Assembly: GCA_020216925.1 (NCBI GenBank)
Contig: JAIWOL010000103.1
Location: 1-9,841, forward strand
DNA length: 9,841 nucleotides
Reading direction: 5' to 3'
DNA from: Thiobacillus sp.
Lineage (GTDB): Bacteria > Pseudomonadota > Gammaproteobacteria > Burkholderiales > Thiobacillaceae
Within the stretch, counting starts at the first letter, position 1, and each line of letters begins with the position of its first letter. Position numbers and translations under genes: made by a program. Under the pieces are notes generated by a model, which worked only from the letters and a program-made list of their open reading frames with translations, was not told the origin of the DNA and did no database searches. Of this stretch, positions 1-6,529 are shown in pieces.

Positions 1-172
1 GTGGCGCGGCAAGGATGAATTGCAGTCGCTGCACGTGCGTTTTACCGAATGCGACAAGAACTCCGGGGTGCAGCCGTTGCAAATCGGCAGCCAGAGCTAC
101 ACCGATATCGAGGTGTATCTGTCGGCGCTTTCAAACGGCTACCCGATGCAGTCGCCGAGCATGCGTGACTGA
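1..172 (+). CDS. soxA: Partial CDS: C-terminus of SoxA-like cytochrome c (L-cysteine S-thiosulfotransferase subunit)
   Basis: The gene enters from the left edge; reading from base 2, the last 56 codons end in TGA at 170-172. The visible peptide has the pattern seen at the end of SoxA proteins: an LHVRF..C segment, then a V.P..IGS..Y..IEVYL block and a terminal G.P...P..R. The single Cys lies 39 residues before the C-terminus. That is where, from memory, SoxA has its heme-ligating, persulfide-modified cysteine (Cys222 in Rhodovulum sulfidophilum). SoxA pairs with SoxX in the periplasm and attaches thiosulfate to the carrier SoxYZ, the first step of Sox thiosulfate oxidation. The CXXCH heme motif and the signal peptide would lie outside the window, so the call rests only on C-terminal similarity recognised by eye. 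A strong terminator follows, so this is probably the last gene of its operon. Confidence 0.62.
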   Translation, partial: WRGKDELQSLHVRFTECDKNSGVQPLQIGSQSYTDIEVYLSALSNGYPMQSPSMRD

Positions 173-229
173 GTCTCTCCTCGAAACTGCGCAGTCAGAG
201 GTCATGCCGTCCTCGCGCAGGATCGACTT

Positions 230-251
230 GCCGCCTGCGGGCGGCTTTTTT
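230..251 (+). terminator. Intrinsic terminator after the soxA-like gene
   Basis: A perfect 6-bp GC stem (GCCGCC 230-235, loop TGCG 236-239, GGCGGC 240-245) is followed at once by six T on the + strand (246-251). It would end transcription from the sox side. The T-tract runs into the stop codon of the convergent moaE. In the opposite direction no T-run follows the stem, so it should act mainly on + strand transcripts. Confidence 0.85.
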
Positions 252-717
252 ACATTTTCTGACGGGGCAACTGCCAGCGGGCAGCGGCGGCTTCGTCGCT
301 TGCGCGCGCCTCGACCCAGCGTTCACCCTCGGGGGTTTCCTCTTTTTTCCAGAACGGCGCGCGCGTCTTCAGCGCATCCATGATGTACTCACAGGCGGCG
401 AAAGCCTCGCCGCGGTGTCGGCTGGCAACCAGGACCAGCACGATGGGATCGCCCGGCAGCAGACGGCCGATACGATGGACGATGGTGGCGTCGATGAACG
501 GCCAGCGCGCCGCTGCTTCATCGGCCAGCGCAGCAATCGCTTTCTCGGTCATGCCCGGATAGTGCTCCAGCGTCATCGCGCTCACGTCGCTGCCATCGTT
601 GACGCCCCGGGCGTAACCGATGAAGCTCGCCACCGCGCCGACGTCGAGCCGGCCGGCGCAGAGCGTCCCGATTTCGGCGTTTACATCGAAACATTCGCGC
701 TGCACGGCAATTTTCAT
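250..717 (-). CDS. moaE: Molybdopterin synthase catalytic subunit MoaE
   Basis: This 155-residue protein has the normal length for MoaE, the large subunit of molybdopterin synthase. The enzyme converts cyclic pyranopterin monophosphate to molybdopterin by inserting two sulfurs delivered on the MoaD C-terminal thiocarboxylate; it is cytosolic. Family signatures are the FIGYARGVN segment (about 32-40), the LEHYPGM segment (50-56), the HRIG motif (81-84), ASRHRGEAF (98-106), and the active-site stretch LKTRAPFWKKE (116-126). The lysines there (117 and 124/125) correspond to the catalytic lysines of E. coli MoaE. The ATG at 715-717 is one base after the moaD stop. It is preceded by a good GGAGG (complement of 723-727) that also encodes the last glycines of MoaD, so the two subunits are almost certainly co-translated. 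It is the last gene of the mobB-moeA-moaD-moaE operon. Confidence 0.96.
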   Translation of the reverse strand: MKIAVQRECFDVNAEIGTLCAGRLDVGAVASFIGYARGVNDGSDVSAMTLEHYPGMTEKAIAALADEAAARWPFIDATIVHRIGRLLPGDPIVLVLVASRHRGEAFAACEYIMDALKTRAPFWKKEETPEGERWVEARASDEAAAARWQLPRQKM

Positions 718-718
718 C

Positions 719-970
719 TCAGCCTCCGGTCACCGGGGGAAAGATCGCCACTTCGGCAGCGTCTGCCAGCGGCGTATCGAAGGTCGCCAGATGCTGATTC
801 ACCGCCACGCGAAAGCTGCGCCCCGGCGCGAGTTCTTCGGCCCAGACGCCACCGCGCGCGCGCAGCAGATCGAGCAGACTGGCGACGCTGCCGCCTGCGA
901 AGGCCAGCGTTTCCTCGCCCATGCCAAAGCGTTCGCGCAGGCGCGCAAAATACAGCAGGCGCAGCGTCAT
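719..970 (-). CDS. moaD: Molybdopterin synthase sulfur-carrier subunit MoaD
   Basis: This 83-residue ubiquitin-fold protein starts LRLLYFARLRERFG and ends in the diagnostic PPVTGG, whose terminal Gly-Gly is adenylylated and thiocarboxylated to carry sulfur into molybdopterin synthase. Length and both ends fit MoaD. The ATG at 968-970 overlaps the moeA TGA in an ATGA junction, and the stop is one base before the moaE ATG, so the gene sits between them with translational coupling on both sides. The frame stays open far upstream through moeA, but only this part has family features, so I do not read it as a fusion. The activating enzyme MoeB is not in the window. Confidence 0.95.
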   Translation of the reverse strand: MTLRLLYFARLRERFGMGEETLAFAGGSVASLLDLLRARGGVWAEELAPGRSFRVAVNQHLATFDTPLADAAEVAIFPPVTGG

Positions 971-2160
971 CCCAGCACCCCGGCAAAGGGAATGAAGCGC
1001 ACCCAGTCGCCCGCTGCAATGGTCTGGCCAATGTCCAGGTCGATAAAGCCGTCGCCCCAGGCGCACGAAGTGAGCACGCCCGAGCTTTGATTGGGATAAA
1101 TGATGAGCGCACCGTCCTCGCCGATGCGCGCACGCAGAAACTCGCGGCGGTCGCCGGGTTTTGTCCAGGCCGAGGCGCAGCGCATGGGATACGCCCGGTA
1201 CAGCACGTCGGTCGCGCCCATGCGGCGCAGCAGAAAAGGCCGCACGAACAGACAGAAGGTGGAAAACACCGCCGCCGGATTGCCCGGCAGGCCGATGAAA
1301 TCGGCTTCGCCCACGCGGCCGTAGACGATGGGCTTGCCCGGCTTCATCGCCACCTTCCACATTTCGATGCGACCGAGTTTTTCCACCGCAGCCTTCACGC
1401 AGTCGGCCTCGCCGACTGATACCCCGCCGCTGGTAATGACCACGTCGGCCTCGCGCGCCGCGCGCGTCAACGCGTCCTCGGTGGCCGCCGCCGTATCCGC
1501 CACGATGCCGAGGTCGATCAGTTCGCAGCCCAGCCCCTGGAGCAGGCCCGTCAGGGTATAGCGGTTGGAGTTGTAGATCTGCCCCGGGCCAAGCGGCGTG
1601 CCGGGTGTCGCCAGTTCGTCTCCGGTAAAGAAACAGGCCACTTTCAGGCGGCGCAACACGCTCAGCTCGCCCAGCCCCACCGAGGCAACCAGCCCCATTT
1701 CGGCCGCGCCGATGCGCGTGCCGGCGGCCAGGATTGCCGCGCCGGCGCGAATGTCCTCCCCCGCCAGACGGATGTTTTCGCCCACGACCGGACGTTTGTT
1801 GATCACGACCGCATCGCCGTCCGCGGCGCACATTTCCTGCATCAGCACGGCGTCGGCGCCGGGCGGCACCGGCGCGCCGGTGAAGATGCGCGCTGCCGTG
1901 CCGGCTGCCAGCGTCTCGCCCACGGCGCCGGCCTGGATGCGCTGCGACAGCGGCAGACGCGTGCCAGCCGCGGGCACGTCTGCCACCCGCACGGCGTAGC
2001 CGTCCATGGCGCTGTTGTCCAGCGGCGGCACGGTGATCGCCGACACCACCGGATCAGCCAGCACGCGTCCCAGCGCCTCGGTCACGGCGACGGTTTCGGT
2101 GGGCTGCAGCGTACGCGCACGTTCGAGCAGGGCATCAAGCAGTTGGGAGGCAGTCAGCAT
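967..2160 (-). CDS. moeA: Molybdopterin molybdenumtransferase MoeA
   Basis: This 397-residue cytosolic enzyme inserts molybdate into adenylylated molybdopterin, giving active Mo-cofactor. The length is close to E. coli MoeA (411). Signatures in order are VPPLDNSAMDGYA (44-56, with the conserved Asp at 53), IFTGAPVPPGADAV (92-105), the STGDEL-like FTGDEL (178-183), the MoCF-fold motif TSGGVSVGEAD (243-253), KPGKP (273-277) and GLPGNPAA (290-297). The C-terminal domain IV is present through the end. The start ATG (2158-2160) lies inside the 3' end of mobB (26-nt overlap) and has no evident Shine-Dalgarno sequence, so it probably relies on translational coupling. The 3' end overlaps moaD by 4 nt. 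Confidence 0.96.
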   Translation of the reverse strand: MLTASQLLDALLERARTLQPTETVAVTEALGRVLADPVVSAITVPPLDNSAMDGYAVRVADVPAAGTRLPLSQRIQAGAVGETLAAGTAARIFTGAPVPPGADAVLMQEMCAADGDAVVINKRPVVGENIRLAGEDIRAGAAILAAGTRIGAAEMGLVASVGLGELSVLRRLKVACFFTGDELATPGTPLGPGQIYNSNRYTLTGLLQGLGCELIDLGIVADTAAATEDALTRAAREADVVITSGGVSVGEADCVKAAVEKLGRIEMWKVAMKPGKPIVYGRVGEADFIGLPGNPAAVFSTFCLFVRPFLLRRMGATDVLYRAYPMRCASAWTKPGDRREFLRARIGEDGALIIYPNQSSGVLTSCAWGDGFIDLDIGQTIAAGDWVRFIPFAGVLG

Positions 2161-2635
2161 GATTCAAAATAAAATCAACAAGTTGTGGAATATCGTTCAG
2201 GTCGATACGCAGCATATTTCCCGGCGGATCGGCATCGGCGGCCACCGCCCGCACGCAGGGATCGTGCGGATAGAGCCAGGGCTTGCCGGTGACAGCGCGA
2301 TGCACCTCCAGCTTGGCGATGGGCGATCGTTTCCAGCCCTCAACCAGCACCAGATCGCAGGGCGGCAGACGCGCCAGCAAGTCGGCCAGCGTGGGCTGCC
2401 CCGCCCGGTGTTCGAGCAGCAGCGCACTGCGCGCGTCCGACACCAGCAACACCGCCGCCGCACCGGCCTCGCGCGCCCGCCAGCTGTCCTTGCCCGGCTG
2501 GTCGAGATCGACGGCGTGGTGCGTGTGCTTCAGCACCGCCACCGCCAGGCCCCGTTCGCGCAACCCGGGCAGCACGCGTTCGATCAACGTAGTCTTGCCG
2601 CTGCCGCTGAAACCGGCAATGCCAAATACTTTCAT
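2135..2635 (-). CDS. mobB: Molybdopterin-guanine dinucleotide biosynthesis adapter MobB
   Basis: This 166-residue P-loop GTP-binding protein assists MobA in forming the molybdopterin guanine dinucleotide cofactor used by DMSO-reductase-family enzymes. The Walker A motif GFSGSGKTTL is at 8-17, followed by the family segments KHTHH (36-40), a DQPGKDSWRAREAGA stretch (45-59) and LVEGWK (97-102). The frame is open upstream for 38 more codons, but the ATG at 2633-2635 gives the canonical MKVFGIAGFSGSGKTT start, and the upstream residues are low-complexity and unrelated. No convincing Shine-Dalgarno sequence precedes it. It is the first gene of the minus-strand Moco operon, divergent from moaA. MobA is not in the window. 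Confidence 0.93.
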   Translation of the reverse strand: MKVFGIAGFSGSGKTTLIERVLPGLRERGLAVAVLKHTHHAVDLDQPGKDSWRAREAGAAAVLLVSDARSALLLEHRAGQPTLADLLARLPPCDLVLVEGWKRSPIAKLEVHRAVTGKPWLYPHDPCVRAVAADADPPGNMLRIDLNDIPQLVDFILNHADCLPTA

Positions 2636-2708
2636 GGAGGACTGCCGGGCCGGGCTGCTAGAATAGGGGTGTATTTTTTCATATATAGCCTGCACATTCC
2701 AGCCCGAC
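2636..2708. promoter_or_regulatory. Divergent mobB/moaA intergenic region, probable promoters
   Basis: This 73-bp gap separates the divergent Moco genes and must hold promoters for both directions. Its centre (about 2659-2690) is AT-rich in an otherwise GC-rich window. TAGAAT at 2659-2664 is a plausible -10 for moaA and would give a leader of roughly 38 nt. On the minus strand TATTCT (complement of 2661-2666) could serve mobB. I could not find a good -35 for either, so exact promoters are uncertain. I recognise no ModE-type operator or molybdenum-cofactor riboswitch; the gap is too short for the latter. Confidence 0.4.
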
Positions 2709-3692
2709 ATGACCCCGTCCCGCCTCATCGACCGCTTCGGGCGGCGCATCGAGTATGTGCGCCTTTCGGTGACCGACCGCTGCGACCTGCGTTGCAGCTA
2801 CTGCATGCCGGATGGATTCACGGGCTTCGAGGAGCCGGCGCACTGGCTGGATTTCGATGAGATCGAGCGTCTCATCGCAGCCTTTGTGCGCCTGGGTGTG
2901 GGCCATGTCCGCCTCACCGGCGGCGAACCGCTGCTGCGACGCGGCATCGCCGGGCTCGCCGGCCGTCTGGCCGCCCTGCCCGGCCTCGACGACTTGTCGC
3001 TGTCCACCAACGCCACCCAGCTCGAACGCCACGCCCACGCCCTCAAGGCGGCGGGCGTCACGCGGCTGAACGTAAGTCTCGATTCGCTGCAACAGGCGCG
3101 GGTGGAAAAAATCAACGGCCGCGACGTACTGGCCCGCGTCATGCGCGGACTCGACGCAGCCCGCAGCGCCGGTTTTGCGCCGATCAAACTCAACATGGTG
3201 GCGATGGCCGGCGAAAACGACGACGAAATCGACGCCATGGTGGCTTTCTGCATGGAACGCGGCTTTGTGCTGCGCCTGATCGAGGCCATGCCTATCGGCG
3301 ACACTGGCCGCAATGCGCACTACCTCGACCTGCAACCCGTGCGGGCGCGGCTGGAAAAACAGTTCGGCCTGGTCGAAACCACCCAGCCCGGCGCCGGCCC
3401 CGCGCGCTACCTCGGCACGCCGGATGGCCGGTTCAATGTCGGGTTCATTACCCCGCTGTCGCAGCATTTCTGCGAAACCTGCAACCGCGTGCGCATCAGC
3501 GTCGACGGCACCGCCTACATGTGTCTGGGGCAGGACGAAAAATTCGAGTTCCGCCCCCTGCTGCGCAGCGGCGCCAGCGACGCCGATCTCGAAGCCGCGA
3601 TCCGCGGCGCCATCGAGCTCAAGCCCGAACGCCACGAATTCCGCGAAGCCCCCGGCAAGATTCTGCGCTTCATGTCGATGACCGGCGGCTGA
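2709..3692 (+). CDS. moaA: GTP 3',8-cyclase MoaA (radical SAM)
   Basis: This 327-residue protein has the usual length. It performs the first Moco step, rearranging GTP to 3',8-cyclo-GTP, which MoaC then converts to cyclic pyranopterin monophosphate. The N-terminal radical-SAM cluster is CX3CX2C (Cys25, Cys29, Cys32, in DRCDLRCSYCMP). TGGEPLLR (70-77) is the SAM-binding GGE region. The C-terminal auxiliary 4Fe-4S cluster that binds GTP is CX2CX13C (Cys255, Cys258, Cys272). The protein ends in SMTGG, the conserved C-terminal double glycine needed in MoaA. The ATG at 2709 gives the standard start two or three turns before the cluster; no clear Shine-Dalgarno sequence precedes it. It is transcribed away from mobB-moeA-moaD-moaE. 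moaC, its obligate partner, is absent from the window. Confidence 0.97.
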   Translation: MTPSRLIDRFGRRIEYVRLSVTDRCDLRCSYCMPDGFTGFEEPAHWLDFDEIERLIAAFVRLGVGHVRLTGGEPLLRRGIAGLAGRLAALPGLDDLSLSTNATQLERHAHALKAAGVTRLNVSLDSLQQARVEKINGRDVLARVMRGLDAARSAGFAPIKLNMVAMAGENDDEIDAMVAFCMERGFVLRLIEAMPIGDTGRNAHYLDLQPVRARLEKQFGLVETTQPGAGPARYLGTPDGRFNVGFITPLSQHFCETCNRVRISVDGTAYMCLGQDEKFEFRPLLRSGASDADLEAAIRGAIELKPERHEFREAPGKILRFMSMTGG

Positions 3693-3781
3693 GCCGCTCC
3701 CTGCACACAGGTAAAATCCGGCTGGTTGAACGATTTCCGCGTGCCCGCCTCTCATCCACGGTTTCACACATCTCGCTCCCC

Positions 3782-5962
3782 ATGCCACCCGTCCATCCCG
3801 TCCGCCCCTGGTTCTGGGCTGCGCCCCTTCTGGGCGCCTTGCCGCTTGCGCACGCCCAACCGGCCCCGGAACCCGTCCTGCCCTCGCCCACCACGCTCGA
3901 AACCGTGCAGGTGACCGCCACCGCCGACAGCGCGCAGGAAGAACGCCAGTATTCCTCATCCGCCAAGATCGTCGTCAGCCGCGAAGAGCTCGAACGTCTG
4001 GACGCGGCCACGGTGGGCGAACTGCTGCGCCAGCTACCGGGCGTGAATCTTTCGCCGCCCACCCAGGGCCGCGGCGGACGCCAGCGCGGAGAAGACCGCC
4101 TGCAGCCCAACGTGGTGGTCGACGGCTTTTCCCTGCCCGGCGGCAGCCGGGCTGCCTTCCGCCTGCCGGTCGACCTCATCGAACGCATCGAGATCATCAA
4201 GAACAGCACCCCGGAATTCCCCTCCGGGCCGGGCGGCACCATCAACCTCATCCTGCGCGACGCGCCCGGCACCAAGGCCGGCACTTACCGGGCCGGCCTT
4301 TCGGCCAACAGCGGCGGACTGGGCGGCCGGGCAGGCGGCACGTACGGCGACCGCGAAGGCGAAGCCGGCGTCATCCTCATCGGCTTTGCCGACACCCGCG
4401 CCACCTTGGGCGGGCGCGATGTGTCTGTCGAAACCTTTACCGGCGGCGCGCGCACCGGCTACACCCTGGAACACGACGAGGACAGCGGGCGTTCCAATGG
4501 CCTGCACCTGATTTCGCGCTACACCCGCGAGCTTGGCGACGGTGCGCGCCTGATCGTCAGCCCCATGCTGTTCGGCCGCACCAGCGACCTCACCAACGAA
4601 ACGCAGCGCAGCGCTTTCACCAACCCGGCCAACGCCACCGGCCTCGTCGGCAACGGCTCGGTCGCCAGCGACAGCGACAGCCGCAATCTCAGCGGACGGC
4701 TCACTTTCGATTACAAGCAGCGCCGGGCCGGCCAAGGCGAGACCAGCGCCACGCTGGCGATCCAGGGGCAAACCGAGCGCACCGACCGCAGCCGCGACGA
4801 ATACGACGCGGGCGGCCTGCTCGTCGGCGCCACCGATAGCCGCGACAAAACCCGCAGCCTCGGCGCAAATTTCCGCGGCAAGGCCAGCCAGGCCTTTGCC
4901 AAGGGCGTCCACCTCGCCACTTTCGGGCTCGACGCCTCGCTCAAGACCAGCACCGACACCCGCAACGAATCGCAGTTCGGCGCCGTGCAGAATCTGGGCG
5001 CCCAGGCACGGGCCGAGTCCCGCGAAAGTGAATTTGCCCTGTGGGCGCAGAACGAGTGGCAGGTTTCCGAAAACCACACCCTCACGCCGGGCCTGCGCAT
5101 TTCGGTCAGCAGCCGCGAAGTGGTCGACGCGCTAGGCGCCAGAATCGCCGACGACACCGTGTCGTGGCTGCCCTCGCTGCATTACGTGTGGCGGCCGGAC
5201 GAGCGCTGGAACCTGCGCGCCAGTGTGGCGAAAAGCGAACGACTGCCGAAAGTGACCGATCTTTCGCCGATTGTGCGCACCACCACCGGCCAGAACACGC
5301 TGTCCAATCCCGACCGGGGCGGCAACCCTGCGCTCAGGCCCGAAACCACCACCACGCTGCAACTGGGCGTGGAACGTTTTCTGCCGCAGCAGCGCGGCAG
5401 CGCCGGGCTGAATTTCTATGTGCGCGATGTCTCCGACAAGATTCAGCGCCGTATCGCGCTCGAAGCCGGCCGTTACGTCGAGCGCCCGGTCAACTTCGAT
5501 TCCGCCAGCGAAACCAGCGTCGTGGCCGATTTCAAGTGGAACGTCGCAGAACTGCCCGGCCTGTCGCTGCGCGGCAATCTGTCGACCAGCCGTCTCAGGA
5601 TCGACGCCTCCACCGCCGTCGTGCGCCAGGAAAGCCCACGCCGCGCCGCCAGCCTGGGCGTGGATTACGAAATCAAGCCGCTGGGCCTCACCCTGGGCAG
5701 CAACCTGTCCTACAGCTCCGCGTTCCGCAGCGAAGCCAGCCAGGATACCGAGCAGACCACCCGCCCGCGCACCCAGCTCGACCTGTTTGCCGTGCGTAAA
5801 TTCAGCCGCAAGCTCTCGCTGCGTTTCTCGGTGGACAACGTGACCGAAGCCAAAACCGGCGATGACACGCTGGAGTATTCGAGCGGCGCACTGGCGCGCC
5901 GCGAAACCGACCGGGCGCGCGGCGAACGCTTCTACAACCTGTCGCTCGAAGGCAAGTTCTGA
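3782..5962 (+). CDS. TonB-dependent outer-membrane receptor, substrate unknown
   Basis: This 726-residue protein has the architecture of a TonB-dependent transporter, which moves scarce ligands such as metal chelates or cofactors across the outer membrane using energy from TonB-ExbBD. A signal peptide (about 1-25, hydrophobic core WFWAAPLLGALPLA, cleavage after AHA) is followed by a TonB-box-like LETVQVTATA (39-48). A plug domain spans about 58-162, with the LLRQLPGVNL and VVVDGFSLPG segments and the IERIEIIKNSTPEFPSGPGGTINL plug end. A long beta-barrel of alternating residues then ends in the aromatic Phe726. I chose the ATG at 3782 because it starts the signal peptide; the frame is open further upstream into moaA without family features. 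It lies 89 nt after moaA and may have its own promoter (TAAAAT at 3712-3717, no good -35). No Shine-Dalgarno sequence is evident. Substrate cannot be told from sequence; no transport partner adjoins it. Confidence 0.9.
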   Translation: MPPVHPVRPWFWAAPLLGALPLAHAQPAPEPVLPSPTTLETVQVTATADSAQEERQYSSSAKIVVSREELERLDAATVGELLRQLPGVNLSPPTQGRGGRQRGEDRLQPNVVVDGFSLPGGSRAAFRLPVDLIERIEIIKNSTPEFPSGPGGTINLILRDAPGTKAGTYRAGLSANSGGLGGRAGGTYGDREGEAGVILIGFADTRATLGGRDVSVETFTGGARTGYTLEHDEDSGRSNGLHLISRYTRELGDGARLIVSPMLFGRTSDLTNETQRSAFTNPANATGLVGNGSVASDSDSRNLSGRLTFDYKQRRAGQGETSATLAIQGQTERTDRSRDEYDAGGLLVGATDSRDKTRSLGANFRGKASQAFAKGVHLATFGLDASLKTSTDTRNESQFGAVQNLGAQARAESRESEFALWAQNEWQVSENHTLTPGLRISVSSREVVDALGARIADDTVSWLPSLHYVWRPDERWNLRASVAKSERLPKVTDLSPIVRTTTGQNTLSNPDRGGNPALRPETTTTLQLGVERFLPQQRGSAGLNFYVRDVSDKIQRRIALEAGRYVERPVNFDSASETSVVADFKWNVAELPGLSLRGNLSTSRLRIDASTAVVRQESPRRAASLGVDYEIKPLGLTLGSNLSYSSAFRSEASQDTEQTTRPRTQLDLFAVRKFSRKLSLRFSVDNVTEAKTGDDTLEYSSGALARRETDRARGERFYNLSLEGKF

Positions 5963-5989
5963 TCCTGCCGTCCCCGCGGTCGGAAGCCG

Positions 5990-6454
5990 CTACGCACCCA
6001 GCACGCGGCGACGGATCCAGTGATCCAGCGACAGCCTGCCGGGGCCGGCCAGCAAGAGCGGAATCAGCATGGTCAGGTACATGAGCGGCAGCTTGTAACC
6101 GTTGTCGCTCACGTTGTAGCCATTGCCGCCGTGCACCGACACCCAGGCGACAATGTCGAGCACGATCAGCCCCGCCGCCCAGAAGCGCGTGCCCAGTCCG
6201 GCCACCAGCGCCGCCGCGCCGAGGAGTTCGGTCCAGGTCGCCAGAAACCAGCTCACGTCCACCGGCACCAGACTGAATGGGAAGGGAAAAGCGTCCTGAA
6301 TGTCGGCAAACCAGTTTTCCCCGCGCAGCTTTTCCAGTCCGGCAATGCCGAATTCATAGGCCAGCAGCAAACGAATCGGCAGCAACGCCAGCCAGGCGCC
6401 GGTTTCGTCCAGTGCATGCAGCGCGAAAGCCGCGCAGCGTGTCGTGTATTTCAT
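5990..6454 (-). CDS. DoxX-family small membrane protein
   Basis: This 154-residue inner-membrane protein has four predicted hydrophobic helices (about 20-40, 66-86, 89-107 and 121-137). It has the DoxX-family pattern: an R..L....G..KL segment early, then a WTELLGAAALVAGLGTRFWA block and a terminal GPGRLSLD motif just after helix 4. Family members are poorly characterised; some relate to the DoxD/DoxA thiosulfate:quinone oxidoreductase, others sit in copper-related or redox contexts. The ATG at 6452-6454 is supported by a GGGAGG (complement of 6461-6466) six bases upstream, one of the clearest Shine-Dalgarno sites in the window. It converges with the TonB receptor (27-bp gap, no clear terminator) and diverges from selO. 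A functional link to the nearby sox gene is possible but is only an inference. Confidence 0.85.
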   Translation of the reverse strand: MKYTTRCAAFALHALDETGAWLALLPIRLLLAYEFGIAGLEKLRGENWFADIQDAFPFPFSLVPVDVSWFLATWTELLGAAALVAGLGTRFWAAGLIVLDIVAWVSVHGGNGYNVSDNGYKLPLMYLTMLIPLLLAGPGRLSLDHWIRRRVLGA

Positions 6455-6517
6455 GGGAACCCTCCCGTTGCGTGGTAACCCTTGAGTCGGCCGGGTGGCG
6501 CAAACCTTACAAGCCCC

Positions 6518-6523
6518 TACAAT
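6518..6523 (+). promoter_or_regulatory. Candidate -10 box for selO, possibly giving a leaderless mRNA
   Basis: TACAAT lies only six bases before the selO ATG at 6530, so a start point 6-8 bases downstream would fall on or next to the ATG. There is no Shine-Dalgarno sequence in front of selO, which fits a leaderless transcript. The -35 region at the expected 17-bp spacing is poor, so this is tentative. Confidence 0.33.
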
Positions 6524-6529
6524 CGCGCC

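Noticed and set aside
415..1419. Long plus-strand open frame opposite moaE/moaD/moeA
   Set aside because: It is antisense to three well-supported genes and has the Arg/Ala/His-rich composition of a GC-driven shadow frame.
719..1831. A 370-codon minus-strand frame with MoaD at its C-terminus, as if MoaD were fused to a long N-terminal domain
   Set aside because: The upstream part is Gly/Arg-rich and out of frame with moeA, with no family features; MoaD has its own ATG at 968-970 in a normal overlap.
2636..2708. Molybdenum-cofactor riboswitch upstream of moaA
   Set aside because: The gap is 73 bp and shared by two divergent genes, too short for the Moco RNA motif, and I see no matching stem pattern.
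3521..3781. Upstream extension of the TonB receptor into moaA
   Set aside because: The extension is Arg/Pro-rich without family features, while the ATG at 3782 begins an obvious signal peptide.
2679..3959. 426-codon minus-strand open frame opposite moaA and the start of the TonB receptor
   Set aside because: It overlaps a certain radical-SAM gene and shows no motif or signal; high GC explains the open frame.
4034..5077. 347-codon minus-strand open frame inside the TonB receptor gene
   Set aside because: Its Ala/Gly/Val-rich composition is typical of a shadow of GC-rich codons; no domain is recognisable, and the sense frame is a complete receptor.
5963..5989. Terminator between the TonB receptor and the DoxX gene
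   Set aside because: Only a 4-bp GCGG/CCGC pairing is visible and no T-run follows on either strand.
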